Assembly: GCA_002803225.1 (NCBI GenBank)
Contig: NXFV01000374.1
Coordinates: forward strand, 1-64,000
Direction: 5' to 3'
Source: Gamarada debralockiae
Lineage: Eukaryota; Ascomycota; Leotiomycetes; Helotiales; Hyphodiscaceae
DNA length: 64,000 bases
The notes under the pieces were generated by a model. The model saw only the letters and a program-made list of their open reading frames with translations. It was not told where the DNA came from and ran no database searches. A program made the translations under genes and the position numbers. Shown in pieces: positions 1 to 11,750 of this stretch. The stretch's first letter is position 1, and each line of letters begins with the position of its first letter.

Positions 1-736
1 AAAACAATTACTTCTCTAGAACTTTCCATAAATCCCCCTCCCTCCCACTTTCCTACCCTCTAGTACCTCACTTGCTTCACAACAACACAAATTTCCTAAT
101 CCCCAAAGCATACACAGAAACACAAATCCCCAATTAAACAATTATTTACAAACCTCCAACAAACTCAAAGGAACACATAATAGAGGGACGCTCCTAGTAA
201 TGCATGATGAGCTCATATATCAGACAGGCTGGACGTGCTGCAATTGGGGGACCTCTATCGTGTTCTTGGAGCCGTGGTACCTTGACTACGGACATCAGAA
301 GTGTCGATATTGCCCGCCTTTATCCGCCTTATTGAGGCCAGTCCAGTCTGGAGATCGATATATTCAGACAGGGGTAGAATGAGGTGGGTTAGAGAAGGTA
401 GGGTAGACACGTAGATAGATTGGGAGCGGGTGAGAATGCGATACTTTCACTACGAAATATTTGAACTCTCAATGAGGAGCGAAGGAATTATGAGGTGCGA
501 TTGGGTTAAGAATTTTCGTGCAAGAGTGCATCGGGCGGGTTTGAGCCCCCGAGTGAGGTTTTCAAGCAAGTGACGGAGATAGTCCAGGGACCTGGCGTCG
601 AAAGAAGGGCCTTTGATTGCCGTCTAGCTATGCATCATAACTCCCAGTTCGAAGACCCGAATAAAGGCCAAGTCCATACCGCCGTCAACATTGCATACTC
701 CCCCTATCTCCCCTGGGACTTATCACAACAAACAAT
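1..736. other. intergenic, 3' flank of eIF3d
   Basis: No supportable gene. The first 200 bases are pyrimidine-rich and A-rich without G, like a fungal promoter or leader. A 60-codon ATG ORF follows at 200, with no recognisable product. Longer ORFs on the + strand from 570 are antisense shadows of the eIF3d coding exons. Confidence 0.5.
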
Positions 737-2643
737 CTACTCATCACCCTCCTCAACCTCCTCAACAACTTCCTCCCCATCATCCTCAAAGCTTCCCGCA
801 GGAACCTCATATAATCTCAAGATCTGCTTGTTCGGGTCCTTGACAAGTACGTACTTGCCCTCCTCACGCTTCAAGCACATATCTACGATAGTACGGACGA
901 TACCCCAGCCATTGGAAAGCTGGAGGTTCATTTGCTGGGCGAAGTCGCGGGGCTTCCAGCCGACGACGCCGAGGATTACGTGGCGGTCGTTGGATTTGGG
1001 ATTGGCGCGGGAGACGAATCTATTTTATCGTCAGTATACGTTGGATTTCAAAGTAGTGGGGAAAGGGGGCGGCAAGAGGAATGGAAGGAGAACATACCCA
1101 AGCTTCATAACATCAGCCTTAGCCATGATACTCTGCACAGTCCACCTCGCCAACTTGCAGCTATTATTCTTCATCTCCGTCGCTACCACCGCACCCCGTT
1201 GACTAAACAACTTCGTTCTCCAATCCAGCGCCCCACCACTTCCCTGCGCCTTATGATCAAACTCATTCAGCGCCTTCACAGTCAAGAACTGATCCTCGCC
1301 CGAAATAGCATTCTTCTGCACAGCATCGATCTCCGTCCTAACAATCAAGTGCACAGGATCCTCATCATTAAGAGACAAATCGAAACGACGGTATTTGTAG
1401 GCTTTGGAAGCTGGTGGCTCGGTTTCTTCGGAGGGATTGTAGAAGGGGTTTTCATGCGTCATTTCTACCTTTTGGTTCTCGTTCTCGACCATCACTTGGT
1501 TTGCGAAGTTGTGGTTGATGTAAGTTGCTTCTTCGGCCAAGGCACTGGGTTGGTTGATGGCGTCCTTTGACCCTTCGGAGGCGTCCATCGGTGCATCTGC
1601 TGCGTTCTCATTGACAGTCACCATGTCGAGGGTCGCATTGTCGCGTTTGTCGAGGAAGACTTTGTTGCCTTGGCGCACAATAACGATATCCCATGGATAA
1701 ACCGATCTCGGAGAACACATCAACATCGAAAGAATGCTATCCGTAGCAAAGATCGTAGCCTCATCCTTCTCAGCCAACTCCTGGATAACGGGATCAGAGG
1801 ACGTAGTGACGTTGTACGCCGCCCGATCAACGACATTCAACTTGCGCTCCGCACTCTTAACAGGCTGCTTGTCGAACGAGCGATCATAGTAGTAAAGGAA
1901 TCCGTACGAATCAATATCCTCTCCATCATCGGTATCCAAGTTGAGTTTGGCCAGACGATTGAAGTCGATTTCCTCGAGCATCTTCCAGTCTGGCTTGATG
2001 TTGACAGATGCATCGCGGTTGCGCTGAGGCTTGTCATAGTCCTTCCAGCCGAATCGTCGTCCGCCTCGAGCACCACCGCGGCCTCCTCGGGCATCATAAT
2101 TGTTATAACCTTGTTGACCACCTCGTCCTCCAACTCGCTGGAATTGTCCTCCTCGTCCACCTCGTAAGTCTGCTCGACCGCGCTGGCCCCGTCCACGAGT
2201 AAAGGTTCCACGGCCTCCAAATCTCGTCTTTGTAGAATCGCGAGTATTGCTCACAACAGAGAAAGTAGACTCATCTTCAGCAAGTTGAACCGCAAACAAT
2301 GAGGAAGTTCCAGCACCGTAAACTTGTTGATCTGTACACCCACGAAAGTCAGCCCCTACTCTCAATAATACAGAACAAGGAAAATGAAGCAAGTATATGG
2401 CAAGATAAATAAGAGGCACAAGATCTGACCTCTGTAATTTCGGTTATACTGTTGTCTCCCACCTCTGCCATCTCTTCCATCCTTACCCTCGGCCGTCCAA
2501 TCTGCCATCCGACCCAGTTTGTCGCCTTTCGAATACGGTGCGTAGGGGACGCCATTAAGAGTTGTTTCCGTGGATGTTGGTGGGCCCCATGAGTCCTCTG
2601 AGGGAAGCGCCGAAATGATATCTGAGAGTGATATCGGTGTCAT
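737..2643 (-). CDS. eif3d: eukaryotic translation initiation factor 3 subunit D
   Basis: Cytosolic eIF3 subunit d (fission yeast Moe1 family), the cap-binding and mRNA-recruitment subunit of the eIF3 complex. Three exons: 2643-2430, 2331-1098 and 1019-737. Introns are 98 bp (donor GTCAGA) and 78 bp (donor GTATGT); total 1,731 nt, 576 residues, the usual fungal length. The start is the ATG at 2643, giving [20 protein letters not shown], the typical N-terminus. Residues about 110-170 are an RG/RGG-rich stretch ([10 protein letters not shown]), then the conserved core with [18 protein letters not shown] and [16 protein letters not shown]. The C-terminus is strongly acidic, as in other fungal eIF3d. 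Several long antisense ORFs overlay it and are not genes. Essential housekeeping gene; exon boundaries were checked by frame. Confidence 0.96.
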
Positions 2644-3157
2644 AGTTGCGTTGTGTTTTGGTGTTGATGGCGGGTTCGAATTTCGAGGCGGTTTTGAGGG
2701 ATCGTGAATTTCGCGATTGTGGACGAACTTTTGGTGGGGCAAGAACATCCTTGTCGGTTTTGGGTTGCGGCCTTGGGGACTGATGAGGCTTCAAGGCACC
2801 AAATGACTTCGGGAGAAAAGCATCAATCGAGGCTGTGCAGAACTGAATGAATGGCGTGATGATGTGGAATCATTTACGGGTTGACTATTCCAGAGAGCAC
2901 CTTACAACGTACACAGAGGAGGGGGTCACAAAACGGGTCCCCAGGTATTCGGAATTCGAAGCAGTGCATGCTAGTTTATGCTCTCAGCTCTTTTGCAATA
3001 GAATTAAGTATGTAGCATTGAAATATGTCCTAGGCTTTTTAAGTCTCTGAATATGTACTGTTTGGAAATTATGTACTGAATCATGAGAATCGTGGAAAGA
3101 TCGTTCCGTTTGAAATCTTTGCACCTTGAGCCCTCATCCTGCAAATACCTCATCCCA
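2644..3157. other. intergenic between two minus-strand genes
   Basis: Upstream region of eIF3d and 3' flank of the bZIP gene. ORFs here lack recognisable content and no repeat is visible. Confidence 0.5.
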
Positions 3158-4579
3158 TCATAAATGTCCGTTAAAATCCGGCTTCGTGCAAAATACACTT
3201 TCAAGCGCATCCCGTACCTCAAACTCCTCCAATACAGCGCCAAATCTATACTAATCAGCACCCATGAAGGCAGAGAGCGTGATGAAGACTTACCCGTAGC
3301 ATCTGACTTTGGTGACTAATTCTTGGCTCATCTTCTCGAAGTCCTCGACTCGAAGCTCTGAGAACCTTGGATCGCCTAATACCATTCCCCACGCCACTAA
3401 AACCTTATCAGCACTGTTTGATAGTTGGACAGACTATGAGACAGAAGTTACGACTCACAAATCTATCTAGGCTAGGGAAAGATCCGAGGATATACATACT
3501 AACGGGGGTGATTTCGCCATCTAGGTTCAGCCTTTTGCTAAGGTCTAGCAGATTCGCAAGATCGCCTTTGGAAAGGTCCCAAGTCTTTTGAGCGTTTCCA
3601 TTGAGGTACGTCGGGGTATGACCGAAAGGGATCTCGGGGTGATTTTCGGGATGGGGCTCTGGAGGGCACGATGCCATCAGCGCATGACCACATGGTTCGC
3701 CCTCCGGCTCACTTGCACGCTCGACGAGGAATTGCATATGGTCCATACATGGTCTTTCAAGTCTACGGCGAGCAAGTGCGTCATTAGCTACTGCGGGGGA
3801 GGCGACATGTACGCGTTCGAAGGATTGGCGTACGTTAAAACGAAGTCAATGCCTGCTTGATCATAGTCCACCCCTTGCTGAATTTGTTGCGAGGCCATGC
3901 TTCGGCCGCCGTTCATCGCAGGTAGCGATTGGCTTTGGAAGTTCGACGTTGGCACTGAGGAGTGGGTTTGAGGAGGAGGGCTGTAGCCGGCCGATCCAGG
4001 AGCATAGCTGCCGGAGATGCTACCGCTAGATGTGTAGCCAATACTTGGGTTGTGTGCGAGTTCATCGACGCCGCCCGTGCCGTTCCATGGTATGCCGTGT
4101 TGGGCGAGCAATTGCTTCAATTGTCGGTTCTCTTCAGCGAGGGATTCTTTGTCTCGGGTGACGCTGCTGAAGTTTTCCTTCAGGCGTAAGACTTCTTGCT
4201 CGAGGGCTTTGATATATAACTCCTTTCGTTCTCGATGGGTCCTATATGACGTCAACTACTGCGCAGGGAGTATCTGTAAGACATGGCCTTACCTCTGAGC
4301 TTGTCGATTTAACTCTTGTCTCCTTGTCAATGCCGGCTTGCTATCTGGCTTGGGGCCTCTTCTCTTCGGTGGCTGGCCGTCAACTGTGCCGGGATCAGCG
4401 ACGTGCATCACGGTCCGTGACAAGTCTGACTTACCACGGGTAGTCTTTTTCTCTGTCAAAGTCTTGAGGAAGCCCAGGCTCATGGAGAGGGGACTCTTCG
4501 GAGTGTCGGATTGCCCACTTCCATATCCACTCCCTCCCGATTTGTTGCCATATTGGTCAATTGGTGACGCCGAAGACAT
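3158..4579 (-). CDS. bZIP transcription factor
   Basis: Nuclear DNA-binding regulator. Six exons by frame and splice signals: 4579-4435, 4383-4293, 4241-3834, 3762-3500, 3396-3294 and 3245-3158; 1,098 nt, 365 residues. The basic region NRQAQRTHRERKE spans the third intron boundary of the bZIP block and is followed by a leucine-zipper helix with LEQEVLRLKE and ENRQLKQLL. The NRxAQRxxRxRK spacing is Yap/AP-1-like, with His where Yap proteins have Phe. The C-terminal half carries a block seen in a group of filamentous-fungal bZIPs: VLTLERPCMDHM, LDLSKRLNLDGE and CYGFGAVLEEFEVRDALES. The first intron is 51 bp and has no stop, so retention would add 17 residues just before the basic region. No in-frame ATG lies between 4579 and the upstream stop. 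The target pathway cannot be read from sequence. Confidence 0.9.
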
Positions 4580-5965
4580 CGCGACGGGATGCGCGGATGA
4601 GGCGCGACTCGATCAGGTGTCAAAGACAGAAAGATTCGACGGCTCCTTATCTGATTTGTCTTCGCGTTAGCCATGTTCATCGATCTGGAGATGGAAGCGC
4701 CCGAGGATGATGGATGTGACATCAACATGCGCCGCAACTATGGGGTACATCGGAAAATAGGCAGTCGATGCACACACGTACCCTGATCCGTGAATGGTCA
4801 CTGGGGACCGTCTCGCGTATGTTGAGCGTCTACTGGTGGATGCGTATGATTGTTGTTGTTGTAGGAAGGTTGGGGCGGCTCGCGGGGCAGCAGTCGGTTG
4901 TGAAGTATTTGGAATCGAAAAGTCGAGGGACGGGGCCTGAAGTAGTAGCGTGCAATGTTCACCTGACGTCCTGATCGCCGGCAGGGATCGCTAATGGTCA
5001 ACCCCTTTAATTGATGGTGCACAGAGGATGATTAAAAAGTATATTTGATAGAATTTGAAACTTTGGGGCAGACTATTAAAAATTTTGGGATGTAGTTGTG
5101 AGGAAATTGGCTGCAGTTTGAGGTTTTTGTCTGATGTTCTTCGGTGGGATGAGGCGAGTTGAAATAGTGCATTTCTTGTGGTGCTCCTAAGAAACAAAAA
5201 CGATCGGTTATTGCACTTCCCGTCTTTGGTCTCTCCGTGAATCTGGGGCAGTGCAAATGGATATCGCTGACTGGATATCTGTATTGTCCATTGCGCGTTC
5301 GACCAGACCAGCATGAGCTTGATGAGGAAGTGAGGGGTTCACAACACGGGTGTTCAGTGTCGAATAGGAAGCCAGCTCTATGCTATCCCTCTCTTTGCCG
5401 GCTTTGTGCAACCTCGCTACAGTTCTCGGATCACGCCTTACCACCTATTTTAAGTGATCCGTCCAGGCCGTTCCGATTTGGGTTTACAGCACCCTGGATT
5501 TTCCTCGTCCTCGTATTGGCTAGACTACCGAAGGCCGTTGCACCTGCCGAGGGGGGATAAACCCGAAGAAAGAGGCTCACCCGCATTCTCGAGTATGACG
5601 AGGATAACATAAGCAAGTAAGGTAAGGTAAGCCTGCAGGGTACGTAGCCCAGATATAGGAAGTATTCTTCCTTCTGAATATCTTCACATCTGGATGTGCA
5701 TACACACAGCAAGTTCATATCAGGCGTTATCGAGGGACGGGGAGCGGCGGGGGGAAGGGTCGGATTTGCCAAACCCTGTGACGCGTGACGCTCACGCTTG
5801 AGCCCGTTCTGTAGGGACTTGGACAATTCTGCAAAATTCCCGTGTAGCATGTGGATGTGGAGACACCAGCTGAACTTCTGACCGCCAGAACATAGTGCAA
5901 AACTGGAGTTTCGAGTAAAAGAAAGATTGTTTCGCACATTCCCATTCCTCAAGAAACAATCCAAA
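4580..5965. other. intergenic, divergent promoter region
   Basis: About 1.4 kb between the bZIP gene (-) and the acyltransferase gene (+), presumably containing both promoters and leaders. ORFs on both strands are short, mutually overlapping and without recognisable domains. A further 5' non-coding exon of the bZIP gene cannot be excluded. Confidence 0.5.
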
Positions 5966-6954
5966 ATGTCATCATCAGAAACAAACTTCTTGACGAACCT
6001 GCGGGGTACGCTGATCTTCATACCATGGGCCTTGTATCTGGTCGCTATGGACCTAATCCTATCGCTGCTCCTCCCAGTCAGCTATGTTTTCCCCAACTGG
6101 GTCTACGATGCATCCTCCTTCGTCGCATTCACGAACTGGAACTGGATCCAATGTATTTTCGAGGTCTTGAACGGCGGAAAGATCACCATGTCGGGCGATA
6201 CGCTGCCTGAAGGAGAATCCGCAATCGTTATCGCAAATCATGTTTCTTGGACCGATTTTTATATGATCCAAGCGCTGGCTATTCGTGCGGGTATGCTTGG
6301 CAGATGCAGATGGTTTGCGAAGATTGAGTTGAGGTGGGTGCCGTTGTTGGGATGGGGCATCTGGGCTATGGGTATGCCGATGGTTAGTAGGAAGTGGATG
6401 AAAGATAAAACCGAGTTGGATCGGGTTTTTAATGGGATTGTGGTGAAGAAATGGCCTACTTGTAATTCTGCCAAGCCTGCCACCCAGGAACAAATGCTGA
6501 CTATCTTGCAGGGCTTATCAGTTTCAGCGAAGCCACACGATTCACTCCCAAGAAATACGAAGAGACGAAGATATGGTGCAAGGAGAACGACCGGCCGATC
6601 CCCAAACATCTGCTATACCCACGCACGAAGGGTTTTGTCACAACGGTCCAACATCTGCGGAAAGCGAAGCATATGAAGGCTGTGTACGACATAACAATTG
6701 CATACGGTCACCACAACAAGTTCTTAGAGGCACCAACGATATGGGAGTCTTTAAGCTGCGGGGACTTGAGTGGAAGGAGGGGATACAAGTTCCATGTTAA
6801 TGTGAAGCGGATACCACTGGAAGAACTGCCTGAAAGTGATACCGAACTGGCAAAATGGCTGGAAACCAGATGGATGGAGAAAGGAGAATACTTAGATGCG
6901 AAGAGAGAGGAATGGGCGAGAGCAGGAACTCTTGCAGCGCCGATGAAAGCTTGA
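5966..6954 (+). CDS. PlsC-family acyltransferase (lysophospholipid/LPA acyltransferase-like)
   Basis: Membrane-bound acyltransferase probably acylating a lysophospholipid. Two exons, 5966-6461 and 6512-6954 (50-bp intron); 939 nt, 312 residues. The start was placed at 5966 (CCAAAATGT context); an in-frame ATG at 5927 would add 13 residues. Hydrophobic segments lie near residues 10-45. PlsC motif I is NHVSWTDFYM (catalytic His and Asp of the NHxxxxD-type box). The intron removes a stop-bearing tail and rejoins KKWPTWLISFSEATRFTPKK, where SEATR stands in the place of the canonical PEGTR motif III. The C-terminal third (VYDITIAYGHH, YKFHVNVKRIPLEELP) resembles the acyltransferase C-terminal domain of LCLAT1/AGPAT-type enzymes. 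The exact acceptor lipid is not determinable. Confidence 0.9.
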
Positions 6955-7475
6955 AATTCCCACCCCACATCCGGATGAGATTTGGATGTCACGTGGACAC
7001 CTTCACAATTCGGCCATGGGATGAAATCGAGGCTCTCCTTCTCCTCCTCCTGTTCCTTGTTCTAAGGGGCCTGAGATGATGCTCGAGAACGGGTCTAGGA
7101 TGGGGGGAGGAAGCAGAGTTGTTCTCTCGTTTCAAACATCCATGCCAAGGTCGCATGCAACTGCCCCGGTCCGATTCCGCCCAAAGAGATCGAACAAAGA
7201 AACTTCCATAACCCGAAAGCTCAAAATGGAAGAATCTCAAGCTTCAACAGTGTTCTTCCTCCCCCGCTATTTTCCAGATCTGTGAATAACTCACATATCC
7301 ATCGATTTTACTCACCCCTGTCAAACTTATCCCGACATCCAGTCTTCAGTCTCCGAGCAAAGCAACAAACCACTTCTAAATCCCATCAAAATACGGAAAA
7401 TATACAACCGCATTTAAGCCAGGGTACAGCCTTCGTCTTAACATCCTCACCACAGCCACCAACGACAAGTCCAAA
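6955..7475. other. intergenic
   Basis: 3' flank of the acyltransferase and leader of the next small gene. The last 150 bases are C- and A-rich like a fungal leader. No gene recognised. Confidence 0.5.
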
Positions 7476-7868
7476 ATGCCCTTCCGCTCTTCCTCAATCC
7501 AATCCAAACTCCTAGACGACGAAATGACCAACCCTTTCTCATCTCTTTTCTCCAATACCGCGTCACGTAAAGATAATACAGCTGGACGCAACGATCCCAC
7601 TTCACCTGCAGAAGACGGACTTCTACCCCGATTACATGCTCAAGGGTCAAAGGGAATCGGGAGTCGGGGACACAGGGCGAAACGCAGCAGAATGATACTC
7701 CTGTTCATCATAAAGATGGCGATCTGCGCAGCACTGGGCATGCTGCTTTGTACCATTTTTGTGTGGATTGCACGAGCTTGGGGATGGCATGAGATTGTGC
7801 CTGCTGTTGCTGGGCCAGGACGGGATTGGATTGCGGGGGATGGCATGGGTGATGAGTGGAATGATTGA
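7476..7868 (+). CDS. small single-pass membrane protein, uncharacterised
   Basis: Intact 130-codon ORF without introns, starting at an ATG in a good context (CCAAAATGCC). The first 70 residues are hydrophilic and Ser/Asn-rich. A short basic patch (RGHRAKRSR) precedes one strong transmembrane stretch at about residues 73-98 (ILLFIIKMAICAALGMLLC and on), and a short acidic tail follows. The basic flank before the segment suggests the N-terminus stays cytosolic (positive-inside rule). It lies 0.5 kb downstream of the acyltransferase in the same orientation. No family recognised; a lineage-restricted small membrane protein is the simplest reading. Confidence 0.6.
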   Translation: MPFRSSSIQSKLLDDEMTNPFSSLFSNTASRKDNTAGRNDPTSPAEDGLLPRLHAQGSKGIGSRGHRAKRSRMILLFIIKMAICAALGMLLCTIFVWIARAWGWHEIVPAVAGPGRDWIAGDGMGDEWND

Positions 7869-8131
7869 TGTATATGACAAGGGGCAACAGGAGTCCTTGA
7901 ATCGCACACAGCCACTATCAGAATCCACTGAAAGAATCAAACAGTGAAACTTCTTGAGGAATCACAAGATAAGGAACCGCAAGCATCGCGCGGCATACTT
8001 TCTTCCTCTCTTCCCAATCCAACTTCATGCCTCTACTTTCTCTCGGTTTCAACCCCAAGCTTTGAATTTGCAAGACTCGATTTCCGGCTTCTCCCAAACT
8101 CCCTCGAAAACAACCCCCCTTAAGTATCAAA

Positions 8132-8462
8132 ATGGCGACCCACTCTTCCTCAATCTCCTCCAACCCTCCCTCCTCATCCTCTCCATACCCGCTCACCACA
8201 TCACCCTTCCCCAACAAAACCAGACCCGCCCTCTCCACCACCTCCTTCAAGGCCCTCACCACCGAAGAAAAACTGCGTCTAATCGAGTCCAACGCACGTA
8301 AATATAAACCTCATCCCGGCCCTCCATCCCCACCCCGAAAAACAGACTATCTTACGCCTAGAAAGTGCGATTGATTCGCCGATTGCGAAGAATCTGCTCC
8401 ATTTTGATGGATATGATGATTCTGTTCGTGCTGTATGCGCTGTATTTCCTAGTTTTGTGTGA
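8132..8462 (+). CDS. small conserved-looking protein, 88 residues, uncharacterised
   Basis: Two exons, 8132-8297 and 8362-8462, with a 64-bp intron (donor GTAAAT, acceptor CCTAG); 267 nt, 88 residues. The start ATG has a TCAAAATGGC context. Without splicing, the ORF ends soon after the donor. Spliced, it reads from a Ser/Pro-rich N-terminus into LTTEEKLRLIESNAQSAIDS and LLHFDGYDDSVRAVCAVFPS, an amphipathic helical tail with natural-looking composition. That continuity supports the intron. Function unknown. Confidence 0.55.
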
Positions 8463-8637
8463 GCAGTCGTATTATCTGCTGGCAACGCGGGTATATAGTT
8501 ACTATTAGATAAATCAGACTTCGACTCCGATGAATACTAGATAGGCATTTAGCTGAGCGGGCGACTTCGATGTCACTTTTGCGCCGAGTAATAGCTGGTA
8601 TAAATTAGATTTTCCAGTGAATTCCTAGGTAAATGTA

Positions 8638-9072
8638 CCGGTTTAATTGCTTTGTAGGATACGTTCTAATAAGTAGAAATCCTGCTTTAGAGAGAATTAG
8701 AACCGTTGCCTATAATATGCATATGTGCTTATACATTGATTCCGAGAAAACTCGTGGTTTATACCCTATAATTACAGCGATCGATTGCATGTAATTACTG
8801 TAACTAACAGCCTGTAATGCGATAGTCAGCCTGTAATTTCACAAGGAATACGCTGTGAGTTTAGGGCCTAGGAGCCTAAAAGACTTAGGTTTTCAGAATG
8901 GTGTGCGCTGTAAGTACAGGGTGCCGAGAGGTAAATTAGCCCCCACATGGCCCCATTGGTGCTTATAACCTTTATTACATATCCCTATAGTCCATCGAGT
9001 CGAATTAGAGCCGTTGCTTATAACTCTGTAGTATTTATATAATGAACGTATCTTGTAAAGCAATTAAACCGG
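8638..9072. mobile_element. MITE-like non-autonomous DNA element
   Basis: A 435-bp AT-rich segment bounded by terminal inverted repeats of about 32 bp: both ends read CCGGTTTAATTGCTTT inward, followed by a 5-base divergent block and then ATACGTTC. TA lies immediately outside each end (8636-8637 and 9073-9074), as expected for Tc1/mariner-type insertion. Inside, the sequence GAATTAG(A/G)(A/G)CCGTTGC(C/T)TATA occurs near both ends (8694 and 9002) as a direct repeat. No coding capacity is visible. The inverted repeats and flanking TA are read directly; the transposase superfamily is inferred. Confidence 0.75.
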
Positions 9073-9317
9073 TAGTCCGTTCTTCCCCGACACAACTGTT
9101 CGATATGAAATGTTATTGGGAACTTTTGTAGAGATAATATATCGGATCAAGCCCAATTTCGCCGTCCCTTTTGAAGAGCCATCTAGCGAGTCGATTGAGG
9201 ATGAACTAGAAACCAATACACCCATTACCCTGCAAGCCAAAACCCAAGTAAAAGACAAATGCCGTGTCAGAAACCATGAACAGCTTGAAGAGATTTGAAA
9301 ATATAGCAGCGCATCCA
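9073..9317. other. short spacer beside the MITE
   Basis: Contains a 62-codon acidic ATG ORF on the + strand (9110-9298) with no recognisable domain, starting 38 bp from the end of the element. It is too short to call a gene. Confidence 0.35.
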
Positions 9318-11194
9318 CTAATAATTCGAATCCCATAACGTCGTTCGATCTTCATGCGCGTGCAAGAACATCGACCGAGTCCAATCTTCTAGGTTCGAGA
9401 AGTAATACGCAGAAGCTTCTTCGACATGCGGACATGCAGGATCATCCGATCCGCGAAAGACGCCACACCTACGGAATGGCTTCATCTTCTTGGACACGAG
9501 TCCAATGGACAGCTCGTCCCCCTTTTCTAAACTCTCAAGAACAGATTCCATATCAAAATTTGCTGAAATCCATGCATCACCTTCAGCAATTCTTATCAAC
9601 TAAGTCTGCACGGCGGCCCACAGAGTCGCCAGGCTTTTGTTCTTGCCGAAGAAATTTTGTTGATAGCCGATTTTGTAATGATCGGGGCAGTAGGCAGGAA
9701 CACCTTCGTCCTCGTCCTCATCTTTGTCCATGTTTTCGTCCTCATCTTCATCCTCATTGTTGCTCTCGTCTTCCCCACCTACATCCATAACTGGAAGTCC
9801 GGCACTTGCAGTGTCGTCGCCTAGGTCTTCGACGAAAACACCGTAAATACTTCGGAATTTGTCCTTTGAAGTACTTGTTGCGGGTTCAGGAGGCGCAGGA
9901 GGGTCCCATTCGTTTTGTGAGAGCCTAAGGACAGCACAGAATAACTTCCAACCGATTATGCCGCTCCTGTGGCCACTTGGAAATGAGGTCCTGTGATACT
10001 TTCTGTGCAAGTTCCAAGGAATCAAGCCCTGAATAAGTACACTCCTGGCTATCATCGCTACTCAGGAGAGCCATCAGCGAGATGTGTGTTTTCTTTCAGT
10101 AGAGAATTTACACCCTTTCCTAGAAAACTGAGCAGGCATACGACTATTCCGAAAAGATTTCCCCCATCACTTCCTAGTTGTGCAAGGTAGACTGCTGTGA
10201 CGACTAGAGTATGAAGAGGCTTGAGCTGGAGCTTGAGCCCACAAGTTTCGTTAAGACAGCGCCTGAAAGAGACCGCTAGGCGTATTGATATCAGGTCCCC
10301 AATGTAGACTGAAGAGAGTTCTAATGCAGTTCGCTATAGCTTGTACAGAGGTGTGACAGAACATGTGCTTCCGATTCTGAGGTATTGTAGGGTTGCCACT
10401 TGTCTGGAGGTGTCGGATGCAATCGGAGTCGGCGTCCCACCTCCCGCAGATGCCTACCTCTTCTCCTGCGAATCGGTACTCCTTATTGAAGGCCTCATCT
10501 ACCATTATTGGAGTGCACGAGGTGTGTGCCTTCAGAATAACTATCATGAAGTTATCGAGAACCGTATGATTGAGATGGTTGAAAAACTTGCGCACAGAGG
10601 CCTCACCCACCGCCATTCCTTGCACAATGTCATCAAATAGACCGCAACAGGTCTTTGATCCATCCAAGTAGCTGGAGACGAGATGTAAGGGAAAAGGCCA
10701 TGTAGGGAAAAGTCCTCGACGTTATCGATATGTTCCATCATGTCGTCGACAAGATCCCTGTTGCACGCCATGACAATAAAGCAGAACGCTTCCTCTAACA
10801 ATTGCTCTGGCGATCATTTTGCAGCTCTAGCTATCTGGCCCGACGAGATTGGAAGCTCTCTAACTTCGGTGGTACTGAAGTCGTCACTCTCAATGTTTTC
10901 CGCTAGGGACTCTGCAAAAGCGTGGATACTTTCCTGCGTGGTCCACGGTCTCCAAAGTGTTCCCATCATTCGGATCAACCAGATTCTCAGCTGCCGGGAG
11001 TACAGGAAGGCTCTCAATCCTTCCTTTGGAGAATTGATTGAATCTGAGACTTGACGAGTTCCAAGTTCGTGGTCCACGGCCCCAAGTCCTCGCTGTTGTG
11101 AAGGAGTATTGCCAGAATTGATGCACCAATCAGTGGTGATACTTGTCACAGATTGGCAAATCAAGCTGGCCATAAGTATATTTAGACGTACCAC
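9318..11194 (-). pseudogene. decayed coding region, probably the C-terminal part of the adjacent Clr5-type gene
   Basis: A string of natural-looking reading frames on the minus strand separated by defects. The frame running from 11194 down to 10544 is continuous except for a TGA at 10816-10814, after QIARAAK and before SPEQLLEEAFCFIVMACNRD. It then needs a shift or an unrecognised intron to continue in the frame of 10667-10251 (RKFFNHLNHTVLDNFMIV). Further downstream, 10055-9600 contains a long Asp/Glu run. No domain is recognised in this stretch. It follows the Clr5-domain remnant in the same orientation, which makes one large broken gene plausible; two separate remnants are the alternative. 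Confidence 0.4.
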
Positions 11195-11750
11195 TGCTCT
11201 TATAGATCCATTCCTCGAAGTAAATCTTTATGGTGTTTCTGGACGAAGAGATGCGCTCGATTGATTTTGAGATTCTCTTGAACGGCGAAGGTCATAGCAG
11301 ATCGTTCATTGTTTGGTGACAAGGCGTTACCAGGGGATGAAGGGTTTCAAGGAGGTGGTCCAGCATTTGATGACGGAGTAGCTACCAGGATACCGCTCAT
11401 TGGGGTTCCGACAGCAGCATCTGGAAGTCTTTGGAGTTAGACGATGTTCAAGGAAGAAAGAAGTTGATTTCTGAATATCCATGAATACCAGACATTGAGA
11501 ACTTCTCAAGTATCGCCAGTGAGAATGGTACCAAACGAAGACACATAACTAGGCGAAATTACGGTCGGCGACCTTGGATTTCAGGAAGCGTAAGACAGCA
11601 GCAGGCATACTCCAATTCGTGAACCTAGAGACCGAGGTCAGAAAATCCCATGATTGCCAGGAAGAATAGGAATCCTCACACTCTGTTGCCACACTGAAGG
11701 GCATGTCCAGATAGATTCTAGACATCAACAGCCCCGTTACTTATGCTCGT
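11195..11750. other. non-coding or decayed interval
   Basis: Only short disconnected minus-strand frames (for example 11509-11327). It lies between the Clr5-domain remnant and the downstream decayed frames and may be internal sequence of one degenerate gene. Confidence 0.3.

Noticed and set aside
932..2202. Several long plus-strand ORFs (up to 212 codons)
   Set aside because: They are antisense to the conserved eIF3d exons, have no domain and follow its codon pattern.
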